NCBI RefSeq assembly: GCF_001427905.1 | Contig: NZ_LMEF01000005.1 | Span: forward strand, 1,184-65,183 | From: Flavobacterium sp. Root420 | Lineage (GTDB): Bacteria; Bacteroidota; Bacteroidia; Flavobacteriales; Flavobacteriaceae | Direction: 5' to 3' | Length of the DNA stretch: 64,000 bases | Shown here: positions 24,862 through 33,127 of the stretch, one piece after another | Layout of the letters: the number at the start of each line of letters is the position of its first letter | Numbering within the stretch: the first letter of the stretch is position 1 | Notes under the pieces: model-generated | What the model was told of the DNA's origin: nothing | Databases searched by the model: none | The model's input: the letters and a program-made list of their open reading frames with translations, nothing else | Position numbers and translations under genes: made by a program

Positions 24862-25546
24862 CCTAACTCCGATTCCGCCTTTAATCAGTCAAAATATCCT
24901 AATTGTAGATGATCATCCTTTTATAATTGAGGGATATAAAAATGCAATTACACGCTATAATCCTAAGGAATATGATTTTACTATTTTGCAGGCTCATGAT
25001 TGCAGATCGGCTTATGATTTAATTGAAGACGAGGCCACTCCAAATTTTGATGTAGCTTTTTTAGATATAAGTATGCCGGCCTATGAGGAAAAAGATATTT
25101 TTTCAGGCGAAGATTTGGCTAAATTACTCCTGACAAAAATGCCTCATTGTAAGATCATTTTGCTGACAATGTATACTGAATTGCTAAAAATAAAAACAAT
25201 TATCAGGACCATAAATCCAAATGGTCTGATCATTAAAAATGATCTTACTTTTGACGAGTTGCTTTTTGCCTTTGATAAAGTCATGAAAAATGATAAATAT
25301 TACAGCCAGTCTGTTGTAAAAATGGTGAATCAGTCCGCACATAATTCAATAGAAATTGATGAGTTCGATAAACAGATTCTCTTTCATCTTTCAAAACAAA
25401 CTCCAATGGATCAAATGCCGCAATACATTCCGATTTCTTTGAATGCACTTGAAAGACGAAAAGTGAATTTAAAAGAATTGCTGAAAATAAAATCGGGTTC
25501 TGATGAAGAACTGCTTAAAGAAGCCAAAAGTAAAGGGCTCTTTTAA
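24851..25546 (+). CDS. Response regulator partner of the TPR kinase
   Basis: 231 residues; its ATG lies 11 bp inside the end of the kinase gene, so the two are translationally coupled. Residues about 15-135 form a normal receiver: VDDHP acidic pair, phosphoacceptor Asp72 in AFLDISMP, Thr in LLTMYT, Lys in IIKND. The C-terminal 65 residues (FDKQILFHLSKQTPMDQMPQYIPISLNALERRKVNLKEL) look like a diverged LuxR/NarL helix-turn-helix in which the usual recognition helix is only partly recognisable. DNA binding is therefore likely but not certain. Confidence 0.85.
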   Translation: MTLNLTPIPPLISQNILIVDDHPFIIEGYKNAITRYNPKEYDFTILQAHDCRSAYDLIEDEATPNFDVAFLDISMPAYEEKDIFSGEDLAKLLLTKMPHCKIILLTMYTELLKIKTIIRTINPNGLIIKNDLTFDELLFAFDKVMKNDKYYSQSVVKMVNQSAHNSIEIDEFDKQILFHLSKQTPMDQMPQYIPISLNALERRKVNLKELLKIKSGSDEELLKEAKSKGLF

Positions 25547-25549
25547 ATT

Positions 25550-25623
25550 GAAATTCCAAATAAAAAATTCCAAATTCCAATGACTAGCATTACTGGAATT
25601 TGGAATTTTTTATTTGGAATTTC
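25550..25623. repeat. 30-bp perfect inverted repeat between convergent genes
   Basis: The left arm 25550-25579 and the right arm 25594-25623 are perfectly complementary over 30 bp, loop ATGACTAGCATTAC. The arms are built of AAATTCCAAA-type units and end in T or A runs on both strands. It lies between the response regulator and thiL, which converge, and belongs to the same sequence family as the element at 18838-18943. Confidence 0.85.
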
Positions 25624-25629
25624 TTAAAA

Positions 25630-26676
25630 TTATTCGCTTAACGCATCCCAACCTCTTGCTTTCAAAGGAATCTGAGTATTCGCACGCGTAACTAGATTTA
25701 TTCCTTCACTTTCATCGGCCATATGCCCGATAATCGAAAAGTTTGGATTTCCTTTTATTTTGTCGAAGTCGTTAATGTCAATGGTAAATAACAATTCGTA
25801 ATCTTCTCCGCCATTAATGGCAACAGTTGTGCTGTCTATATTAAATTCCTCACAAGTGGAAATAAACTGAGGATCCAATGGCAATTTGTCTTCATATAAA
25901 TTACAACCCACTTTTGATTGCTTGCATAAATGAATAATTTCTGATGATAATCCGTCAGATATATCAATCATCGAAGTTGGTTTTATTTCCAGCGCGTGTA
26001 ATAAAGTACGAACGTCTTTTCGTGCTTCCGGTTTTAACTGGCGTTCGATTAAATAACTGTACATGTCTAAATCAGGCTGACTGTTTGGGTTTACCTGAAA
26101 AACCTGTTTTTCGCGTTCTAAAACCTGTAGTCCCATATAGGCAGCCCCAATATCGCCGGTTACAACAAGTAAATCGGTTTGTTTGGCACCGTTTCTATAA
26201 ACGATTTCTTCTTCATCGGCTTCACCAATTGCAGTAATGCTGATAATTAATCCTTTTTGTGATGAGGTTGTGTCTCCGCCAATAACATCCACTTTATATT
26301 CTTTTGCAGCATGTGTAATGCCTTCAAATAATTCTTCCAGGGCTTCTAGTGGAAAACGGTTAGAAACTGCCACAGAAACCGTAATTTGAGTTGGTCTGGC
26401 ATTCATGGCGCAAATGTCAGATAAATTTACAACTACTGATTTGTATCCTAAATGTTTTAATGGCATATAAGCCAAATCAAAATGCACGCCTTCGATCAAT
26501 AAATCGGTCGAAACCACTACTTTTTTATCTTTAAAATCAAGAACAGCAGCATCATCACCAATACTTTTTAAAGTCGACTCCTGTGTAACATCAAAATTTT
26601 TGGTTAAATGTTCTATTAAACCAAACTCGCCTAATTGGGCTATACTGGTACGTTGTGGGTTTTTATCTTCAATCAT
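25630..26676 (-). CDS. thiL: Thiamine-monophosphate kinase
   Basis: 348 residues. Phosphorylates thiamine monophosphate to the active cofactor thiamine diphosphate, with ATP. Family marks of the PurM/ThiL fold: IGDDAAVLDF near residue 40, VSTDLLIEGVHFDL, GYKSVVVNLSDICAMNA, DVIGGDTTSSQKGLIISITAIGEA, and MIDISDGLSSEIIHLCKQS with INGGEDYELLFT in the second domain. The ATG start is supported by an upstream TACCTTTG element. No other thiamine genes or TPP riboswitch are nearby. Confidence 0.95.
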   Translation of the reverse strand: MIEDKNPQRTSIAQLGEFGLIEHLTKNFDVTQESTLKSIGDDAAVLDFKDKKVVVSTDLLIEGVHFDLAYMPLKHLGYKSVVVNLSDICAMNARPTQITVSVAVSNRFPLEALEELFEGITHAAKEYKVDVIGGDTTSSQKGLIISITAIGEADEEEIVYRNGAKQTDLLVVTGDIGAAYMGLQVLEREKQVFQVNPNSQPDLDMYSYLIERQLKPEARKDVRTLLHALEIKPTSMIDISDGLSSEIIHLCKQSKVGCNLYEDKLPLDPQFISTCEEFNIDSTTVAINGGEDYELLFTIDINDFDKIKGNPNFSIIGHMADESEGINLVTRANTQIPLKARGWDALSE

Positions 26677-26716
26677 TTTGTCTGTTTATTGCTTTTTTGG
26701 TTTTTTACCAAGGTTG

Positions 26717-26724
26717 CAAAGGTA
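26717..26724 (-). promoter_or_regulatory. Promoter -7 element of thiL
   Basis: TACCTTTG on the minus strand fits TAnnTTTG about 41 bp upstream of the ATG at 26676. A -33 element is not obvious. Confidence 0.45.
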
Positions 26725-26792
26725 CGAAGTTGATGATTTAATAACTATAAAGGGAGTTGATTATTAATTTTGGAGTTGGAAAAAATAAGATG

Positions 26793-27159
26793 TTACAAGT
26801 AGTTATCTACGTTTTCCTTAATTAATTTATCTACTTCAAGTCTTAATTTCGGAAGATGATTTGTGAGAATTGACCAAATATTTTCATCAGAAATATTATC
26901 ATAAGCATGAATAACCTGATTTCTCAATCCAATGATTGTGCTTTTGCGTTGGTAATTTTTTCAGTAAATGAATTGTCGCAAGTTATGATTCTGTTTTTAC
27001 GGCTTCACCAACAATCTCAAGATTTCTTTCGACCGCTCTTTTAAGCATTAGATTGTTTCTGTATTTAAAAAAGTCTTTTTCTTAATCTTTGAAAAAAATA
27101 TCAATTTCGTCAATACATATTTTAATATCGAAAAGCCATTTAAGAATTCTTTCATCCAT
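26793..27159 (-). pseudogene. Broken HepT-family (HEPN RNase) toxin gene
   Basis: Read on the minus strand from the ATG at 27159, the product begins MDERILKWLFDIKICIDEI, hits an in-frame TAA after 25 codons, resumes with FFKYRNNLMLKRAVERNLEI, stops again, then shifts frame and ends IGLRNQVIHAYDNISDENI...LIKENVDNYL. Joined across the breaks this is a complete HepT/DUF86 protein, including the HEPN RNase motif R-x4-H (RNQVIH). At least two stops and one frame change inactivate it. It overlaps the end of the upstream mntA-like gene by 8 bp, the typical arrangement of the pair. Confidence 0.85.
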
Positions 27160-27451
27160 AAATAAGCTCTTTTGATTTATTAATTGAGTTGATTAGGATT
27201 GGGTTTCTCAATGTTTGTTCTTCAACTAAATCAACTTCGCGTCCAAATAAAAGTTCTAATTTTTCTTTGAAATCAATGTAGTTGTCAAAATACTTAGATA
27301 ACTCAATATTTTTAAATTTTACCAGCAGGTCAATATCACTTTCTTTACTAAAGCTGGAATTTAAAGCCGAACCAAATAGATACATCTTTTCCACATTGTA
27401 GATTGTACAAAGTTTTTTTAAGTCTTTACTATTTTTATCAACTATTCCCAT
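27152..27451 (-). CDS. MntA-type nucleotidyltransferase (antitoxin of HepT)
   Basis: 99 residues from the ATG at 27451 (MGIVDKNSKDLKKLC). The open frame runs on to a TTG at 27553, but the extra 34 residues look non-coding and the family normally starts near here. The minimal nucleotidyltransferase motif is intact: LFGSALNSSFSKESDIDLLV (G-S then D-x-D), with a later acidic residue in REVDLVEE. MntA proteins neutralise HepT RNases by transferring AMP to them. The adjacent hepT is a pseudogene, so this antitoxin has lost its local partner and is probably a remnant under weak selection. Confidence 0.8.
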   Translation of the reverse strand: MGIVDKNSKDLKKLCTIYNVEKMYLFGSALNSSFSKESDIDLLVKFKNIELSKYFDNYIDFKEKLELLFGREVDLVEEQTLRNPILINSINKSKELIYG

Positions 27452-27591
27452 TATTGCAAATTTAGGCAAAAAAAATCTCTTTTGGATGCATTTAAAAATA
27501 ATTGCTTTTAACGTTTTATATCCACAAACGGAGTCGTTTAGCAGCTTTAACAATGATGTTTTTAATCTGATTTCGATTAGTTATTCTAAAG

Positions 27592-27722
27592 TTCCTGAGG
27601 CCGCGTGAAGGATGGGAGCAATCCGCCGCCGCGGAGCGGACAGCCTGACAGTAGCCCGATAAGAGGGTGATAACCGTAATATAGTTTGCCCTCTCATCGG
27701 GATGGTGGCACGTCCGGATAAT
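27592..27722. other. GC-rich structured element of unknown function
   Basis: A GC-rich patch in very AT-rich surroundings. It contains a small hairpin GGAT/ATCC around GGGAGCA (27610-27624), a CCGC/GCGG-rich palindromic core (27623-27640), a CAGCCTGACAGTAGCCCG stretch, and a long stem CCCGATAAGAGGG (27655-27667) with CCCTCTCATCGGG (27689-27701), 12 of 13 paired. A 69-codon open frame crosses it but looks non-coding. The GAAGGAT.G.AGC...ATCC...AGCGGA.AGCC pattern resembles dispersed intergenic sequences I recall from other flavobacteria; this is memory, not a search. Confidence 0.55.
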
Positions 27723-30700
27723 CATCGTTTCATACTAAAATGGGCTTTGAATACCTGAGCTACTCCATCCTGGTTATAAAAAACCTGAAACCAATAATCA
27801 GTCGAAGGAAGTGGATCGCCGTTGTAATTTCCGTCCCAGCCGGGACCTGCGGGGCTTATTCGTTTTAGGAGTTTACCATAACGGTCAAAAATATTTATAA
27901 CAGCATCGGACTGAAAAGCAAGATCGGGAATATTCCACGTATCGTTATATCCATCAGCGTTTGGAGTGAAAAATTTGGGATATTTAAGGACTTTTGCAAT
28001 TAAAATCTGATCGTCGCAGTTTCCTTTGATGTCTTTTACGGTAATAACATGCTCTCCCGAATCAACATCTGAAAACACATTATTGGATTGAAAATTTCCG
28101 TCATCCAATTGATATTCATAAGTTCCAAAACCATTGGTTACGTTTACGATAATATCGATGGTATCTTCAAAAGAATCAGTTACGGTGACGGTTGCTATTG
28201 CCGGACTGGATTTTTCGACGATAATAGTAGCGGGGTTGTAACCGCAATCGTTACCAATATTGGGCGTTTTTTTAGTACTGACAATAGTATAAGTGCCTTC
28301 CTGAGTTGCGGTATAATTAGGGCCGGTGCTTATTTTAGTGCCATTCAAAAACCAATCAATCGCATAAATATTCGGATTAAGTCCTGAAGTCAATTGCGCC
28401 GAACGGAGTGCTGTTCCTGTTTGGAAATCAACGCAGATTATTTCATTTTTAAATGTCAAATCTTTGAGTGGATAAACGGTAATATCAAAATCATCTTGTG
28501 AAGCGCAGTCAGAATTGGTTGGAGCTGCAGCATAGACATACATTTTTTGACTTGCGTTTATTTGTTGACCGGCTGCATAAAGTGTTCCGGTACCATTTGG
28601 TCCGCTGTAATAATTTCCAACTGATAACGGAGGCAATGTATAGCTTTGACAAATGGCAACATCAGGGATGTTGACTACTATTGGAGTTGGGGAAATTGTA
28701 ACCGAAAAGCTCTTTTGGCTTGAGCAAGTCTGTCTATTTCCCACAATTGCGTAGACATAAATGGTTTGTGAGGTTTTCAAAATTGTTCCGGCGGGGATAA
28801 CTGCACCTTTTCCCTGAGGTTGTGAATAATAGTTTCCTAGTTTTAATGGTGGTAAAGTGTAGCTGTCGCAAACATTTACATTGTTAAAGGTACCCACATC
28901 TATTCCATTGTAATTAATCTTGAAAAAAGTTTCATTTCGGCAGTCTGTAAAATCTGCCCATTCATTATAAATATAAATAGTTTGATTACTGTTTATAATA
29001 GTGCCTTCAGGAATTAGGTTTCCAGCACCATGAGAGCCACCAGTCTCGGTGTAATATTTTCCGTTTTTTAATTTAGGCAGTTTGAAATCAGAGCAGGTAA
29101 CAACATCTGTAAAACTATCAACAGGTGGTAGTGGTCTGATTTCAACAATAAAACTATGTTCATTGGTGCATTCTTTTCCAACGGAATAAACATAAATGGT
29201 TTGTGTTTTAGTAATGACATCACCGGCTTTTAAAGGGGTTCCCCCACCATTGGTTTTGGTAAAATAATTACCATTTATCAGAGGTGGCAATATATAACTT
29301 TGACATTCCAGTCTATTGGCCGGAGTATCTACCAGTGGTAATGGTTTTATAGTGATTTCGTATTTGGTGTTATCTGTACAATTCGGAGCCGTTGTTGTAG
29401 TAGCATAATAATACACGGTTTGTGAAGTCGTAATAACCGTTCCTGCGGGAATGTTTGCACCCTGACCTTTCGGGCTGTCGAAGTAACCGCCTATTGCAAC
29501 TGCAGGTAAAGTATAGCTTCCGCATTTGGAAATGGGAACAAAAACCTGAGAATTTACAATGTCGATTTTGAAGGAATGCTCATTGGTACATCTTCCATCG
29601 TTTGCAAAGACAAAAACGGTTCGGCTTGAAGTGATGTTATGCCCTGCATTTAAACGGGTTCCCAAGCCACCGGACAAAGTATAATAATTGCCATTTGTCA
29701 AAGACGGCAGAATATAAGAATCGCAAGTCACTACATTGCCTGGCGTATCTACCAAAGGCAGCGGATAAACAACAAATGGTACGGCCTCATCGCGACAAAC
29801 TACACCATTGATTACGGCATAATAATAAACAGTTTGATCTGTTGTAAATGAAGTACCTGACGGAATTTCACTTCCGCCTCCTCCGGCAGCCGTAAAAAAT
29901 GCACCAGCAGGTACTCTGGGAATTATGTATTTACCACAGGCTTCTTTACGAAAAGTCAATTCATAAATCAGAATTACGTTAAAGTAGCTTTCGTTAGTGC
30001 ATTTGTTTGTGGCAGTTGGACCGCTGTAAATATAATAGGTCCCGCCTTTGGTGATGACATCTCCGGCGTTCAATTTAGTACCCGTTCCGCCCGGAGCTGT
30101 GTAATAATTTCCAAAGGTTATTGGTGGCAATGTATAGTTGTTACAAGCTACAACATCCGGAATATCGTCAACCGGCGGAAGTGAATTAATAGTTATAGCG
30201 AAATTTACAGTCGTATAACAAATCGAGCTTGAACTATGTTCTATTCGCACCCAGATCGTTTGTGGTGATTGAGATATTGCAGTAATGAATTCTGCGGGTT
30301 TTTGAATTCGATTAGTACCACTGTTTGCTGCCGTCTCGCTAGTGTAATAGCTAATTTTATATTCAGATGGATTTGATCCGTTTAGAATTGCAGTTTCCTG
30401 AACCGTCAAATCAACTAATACTCTTCCGGAATTAGTGTCACATACATTTAAATCGGGCGGTTTTACAGCATTTATAGGGTTTGTTACCAATAAATCGAAA
30501 GAAAGCAAATTATTGCAAAAAGTATTTCCGTTAGAAACATGTACCGCTTTTATATAGATCGTCTGGTTTCCTGTACTTGTATAGGTAGTCAATTGATTAT
30601 TGGGTATTGCCGGTCCGTTTGAATTGGCTGCAGCCAAAGAATCAAAATATTGAAGTGTATATTCGGCCGGATTGAGGTTCAATGCAGCCAAATTATTTTT

Positions 30701-31780
30701 TGTTAAGTCGTATTGATAATTTGGAGTGCCGTTATAACAAGCGGTTAAATTCTGGGGAGATTTAATAACTAAATCTGAAATAACTACTTCATCTTTAATA
30801 ACGCAACCGGAAAGTGTTGCCGTCAGGTTGTAAGTTCCGGAACTAGTAAGGGTTAAAGAGTTGCCTGACTCGCCTGGAATTACGACACCATTCCGAGTCC
30901 AGACATAAGTATAATTGCCTGTAAGCCCGGATTGAAGGGTAATGCTTTCACCTTCGCAAATAGCCCTGTCCGGGCCTAAATCCATAGTGGTTATAAAACT
31001 ACCGCCTTTTATAAAAACTGCCGCATCATAATTGCTGTCGTGATAATCACCAATGGCCAGTTTAATGCTATAAGTTCTATTGGGAATGACGGACGACGAA
31101 GCAGTTAAAACTTTGGTTTCACCCCGCATATTTATGGCAGATGCTCCCGGATTAGTTACATTGTAACGGCCAAACAAATTGGCATTGGCAGATAAACAAG
31201 AAGAATTATATTGTTGATCCCGAATGTTTTTAACTGAAACCGGTGTTGATGTGCCGGGGAGTACAGCAAGATTTGTCGTGACTCCTGTGGTTAAATCCGT
31301 TAATATAAAGGCAAATACATCGCTAAATCCACATTGAAACTCTCCATATTCATTAGAAGCAAAAAGAAAATCAAAACTAAAATTATTCGATAGCGGAGTA
31401 AAATCAAACTGGATGAAACTAACATCGGTAATGGCAACAATTTGCCCGTTTTCATTACTTATAGTTTGCAAATCGCTATCACTAGCCGTGTTTAACTGGC
31501 TGCTTTCATTGGTTCCGGTATAAATTCCTTCGGTATATTTTGCAATACCGTTTCGAATAATAATACCACTTGAAATTGGAAAGTTTGGATTAGTATTAGT
31601 GAATTTTCCAATACCCAGATGCGATGAGAATTTAAAATTGCTTTCGTTCGAACAGGCATTTTGCATTAATTCTTCGCGAATTAGTTGAGGTATAGCCAAG
31701 GTTGTAGTGTCGACGATTATTCCTTGTGATAAACATTTAGTCGAATAAAATAATAAAAGTAGAAGAAGAGGGGCTCTCAT
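27722..31780 (-). CDS. Choice-of-anchor-L surface protein with T9SS type B (gliding-motility-type) tail
   Basis: 1352 residues, signal peptide MRAPLLLLLLFYSTKCLSQ. Residues about 30-265 form a choice-of-anchor L type domain (SSGIIIRNG, FDFLFASNEYGEFQCGFSDVFAFILT). An Ig-like segment follows (DLGPDRAICEGESITLQSG), then linkers, then eight tandem repeats of about 70 residues (C..Y.LPPL..GNYY...GG.GT....GD.IT...TIYVY, with a second Cys in CTNE.SF). The tail is the type B sorting domain: KFFTPNADGYNDTWNI, INIFDRYGKLL, WDGNYNGDPLPSTDYWFQV, FKAHFSMKR. It should be secreted by the T9SS and held at the surface; its size and repeats suggest adhesion. It is divergent from pfkB. Confidence 0.88.
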   Translation of the reverse strand: MRAPLLLLLLFYSTKCLSQGIIVDTTTLAIPQLIREELMQNACSNESNFKFSSHLGIGKFTNTNPNFPISSGIIIRNGIAKYTEGIYTGTNESSQLNTASDSDLQTISNENGQIVAITDVSFIQFDFTPLSNNFSFDFLFASNEYGEFQCGFSDVFAFILTDLTTGVTTNLAVLPGTSTPVSVKNIRDQQYNSSCLSANANLFGRYNVTNPGASAINMRGETKVLTASSSVIPNRTYSIKLAIGDYHDSNYDAAVFIKGGSFITTMDLGPDRAICEGESITLQSGLTGNYTYVWTRNGVVIPGESGNSLTLTSSGTYNLTATLSGCVIKDEVVISDLVIKSPQNLTACYNGTPNYQYDLTKNNLAALNLNPAEYTLQYFDSLAAANSNGPAIPNNQLTTYTSTGNQTIYIKAVHVSNGNTFCNNLLSFDLLVTNPINAVKPPDLNVCDTNSGRVLVDLTVQETAILNGSNPSEYKISYYTSETAANSGTNRIQKPAEFITAISQSPQTIWVRIEHSSSSICYTTVNFAITINSLPPVDDIPDVVACNNYTLPPITFGNYYTAPGGTGTKLNAGDVITKGGTYYIYSGPTATNKCTNESYFNVILIYELTFRKEACGKYIIPRVPAGAFFTAAGGGGSEIPSGTSFTTDQTVYYYAVINGVVCRDEAVPFVVYPLPLVDTPGNVVTCDSYILPSLTNGNYYTLSGGLGTRLNAGHNITSSRTVFVFANDGRCTNEHSFKIDIVNSQVFVPISKCGSYTLPAVAIGGYFDSPKGQGANIPAGTVITTSQTVYYYATTTTAPNCTDNTKYEITIKPLPLVDTPANRLECQSYILPPLINGNYFTKTNGGGTPLKAGDVITKTQTIYVYSVGKECTNEHSFIVEIRPLPPVDSFTDVVTCSDFKLPKLKNGKYYTETGGSHGAGNLIPEGTIINSNQTIYIYNEWADFTDCRNETFFKINYNGIDVGTFNNVNVCDSYTLPPLKLGNYYSQPQGKGAVIPAGTILKTSQTIYVYAIVGNRQTCSSQKSFSVTISPTPIVVNIPDVAICQSYTLPPLSVGNYYSGPNGTGTLYAAGQQINASQKMYVYAAAPTNSDCASQDDFDITVYPLKDLTFKNEIICVDFQTGTALRSAQLTSGLNPNIYAIDWFLNGTKISTGPNYTATQEGTYTIVSTKKTPNIGNDCGYNPATIIVEKSSPAIATVTVTDSFEDTIDIIVNVTNGFGTYEYQLDDGNFQSNNVFSDVDSGEHVITVKDIKGNCDDQILIAKVLKYPKFFTPNADGYNDTWNIPDLAFQSDAVINIFDRYGKLLKRISPAGPGWDGNYNGDPLPSTDYWFQVFYNQDGVAQVFKAHFSMKR

Positions 31781-31977
31781 AATTCTTGTTTTTATTAATT
31801 GATATGTTTAAATGTACGAATTATTTTATCTTAAAACAATGAATTTCAGTATTTTAGCATGTTTTGTTCATTTGAAGTTATTATTTTGGGAAGTTGTAAT
31901 CAATTCAAATTTTAGTAAATTGCATATAATACATCTTAGAAGATCTCATTAGAAAACCATTTTTAAACGTTAGAATT

Positions 31978-32910
31978 ATGAAATCATTTGATATAGTTAC
32001 CCTAACCGTAAATCCTTCGGTAGATAAAAGCACGCATTTTTCAGGTTTAATTCCGGAGCAGAAAATTAGATGTAAAGATCCTTTGTTTGATGCCGGCGGG
32101 GGCGGAATAAATGTCTCCAAAGCAATTGCCCGCCTGCGCGGAAATTCATTAGCTGTTTTTACATCAGGCGGACCCGTTGGTGATATGTTAAAAGATCTGG
32201 TAACAAAAGAAAAAGTAACTTTTGAAGCTATTGAAACTGAAACCGCCACAAGAGAGAATTTTGTTGCTGTGGATGATAATACCAATTCTCAATATCGTTT
32301 CGGATTTTCAGGAGATACATTAACAGATGTTGAAGTTGAAAAGATCCTGGCGACCATTCAGAATCTTAAACCAAAATTTTTAGTTGCCAGTGGAAGTTTG
32401 AACGAAGGTTTGTCTTCCGATTTTTATCAGAAAATAGCAAAAATTGCCAAAGCTTCAGACACAAAATTTATCGTTGATACTTCCGGAGAAGCTTTAAAGA
32501 AAGTTTTAGAAACCGGTGCCTATCTAATTAAACCCAATGTTGGTGAATTGGCAAAATTAATTGGCGTACAACGTTTGGAAATGGAAGAGGTAAAAGAAGC
32601 TGCAAAAAAAATCATTACTCAGGGTGGCGCAGAAATTGTTGCCGTTTCTCTTGGTCCTCAAGGTGCAGTTTTAGTTACAAAAGACGAATACGAATATGTT
32701 CCTGCACCAAATGTTGCCAAAAAAAGTACCGTTGGGGCTGGAGATAGTATGGTTGGAGGAATAGTTTGGGCATTATCTCAAAATAAAAGTCTGAAAGATG
32801 TTATTCGTTGGGGAGTTGCCTGCGGATCTGCCGCCACCATGAATGAAGGAACACAATTATTTAAATTAGAAGATGCTAATCGTTTGTTTGAATGGCTGAA
32901 GAGTAAATAA
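31978..32910 (+). CDS. pfkB: 6-phosphofructokinase, PfkB (Pfk-2) type
   Basis: 310 residues of the ribokinase fold. It matches E. coli Pfk-2 at every landmark I know: TLTVNPSVDKSTH near the start, FDAGGGGINVSKAIARL, VDTSGEALK, LIKPNVGEL, AVSLGPQGAVLV, STVGAGDSMVGGIVWAL (the PfkB signature with the catalytic Asp in GAGD), and GSAATMNEGTQLF. It phosphorylates fructose 6-phosphate, or possibly a related sugar phosphate such as tagatose 6-phosphate, in the cytoplasm. It stands alone; repeats follow its stop codon. Confidence 0.88.
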   Translation: MKSFDIVTLTVNPSVDKSTHFSGLIPEQKIRCKDPLFDAGGGGINVSKAIARLRGNSLAVFTSGGPVGDMLKDLVTKEKVTFEAIETETATRENFVAVDDNTNSQYRFGFSGDTLTDVEVEKILATIQNLKPKFLVASGSLNEGLSSDFYQKIAKIAKASDTKFIVDTSGEALKKVLETGAYLIKPNVGELAKLIGVQRLEMEEVKEAAKKIITQGGAEIVAVSLGPQGAVLVTKDEYEYVPAPNVAKKSTVGAGDSMVGGIVWALSQNKSLKDVIRWGVACGSAATMNEGTQLFKLEDANRLFEWLKSK

Positions 32911-32941
32911 TTTTGAGTTATAAGTTATGAGTTATGTGATG

Positions 32942-33070
32942 TACAGGCGCATTACAATGCGTCTCCCGCAAACGTGATTAAATTGTGGTACAGTGCGTTA
33001 GACGCACTGCTGTGCGTCTCTACGTTTGTCAGCAGGAAAAAAAATAAATATTTTTTTTCCTGCTGACAAA
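32942..33070. repeat. Cluster of hairpin repeats ending in a 46-bp near-perfect palindrome
   Basis: Short hairpins (CGCATTACAATGCG, AGTGCGTTAGACGCACT, ACGCACTGCTGTGCGT) are followed by an almost perfect palindrome: a 22-bp arm at 33025-33046, two A's, and its complement at 33049-33070, containing A8 and T8 runs. The T run after a stable stem allows it to act as a terminator for pfkB. The GCGTCTC-rich hairpins look like a dispersed intergenic repeat. Confidence 0.8.
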
Positions 33071-33088
33071 CTGTTGTCACCGACCCTC

Positions 33089-33105
33089 AATACTTTTGAA
33101 GTATT
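33089..33105 (+). promoter_or_regulatory. Inverted repeat overlapping the -7 element of the DinB genes
   Basis: AATACTTTTGAAGTATT has perfect 7-bp arms around TTG. It contains TACTTTTG (33091-33098), a match to the TAnnTTTG -7 element. A repressor bound here would block transcription of the genes starting at 33128. This is a candidate only. Confidence 0.45.
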
Positions 33106-33127
33106 AAATAATTAAAACTTTAAAATC

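Noticed and set aside
27592..27722. Possible tRNA or RNase P RNA
   Set aside because: No cloverleaf with a TTCRANY-type arm and no RNase P conserved core could be found, so only a structured element of unknown function is claimed.
27516..27725. 69-codon open frame on the minus strand through the GC-rich element
   Set aside because: Its translation has mixed, non-protein-like composition, crosses several perfect hairpins and overlaps the start of neighbouring frames; structure rather than coding explains the DNA.
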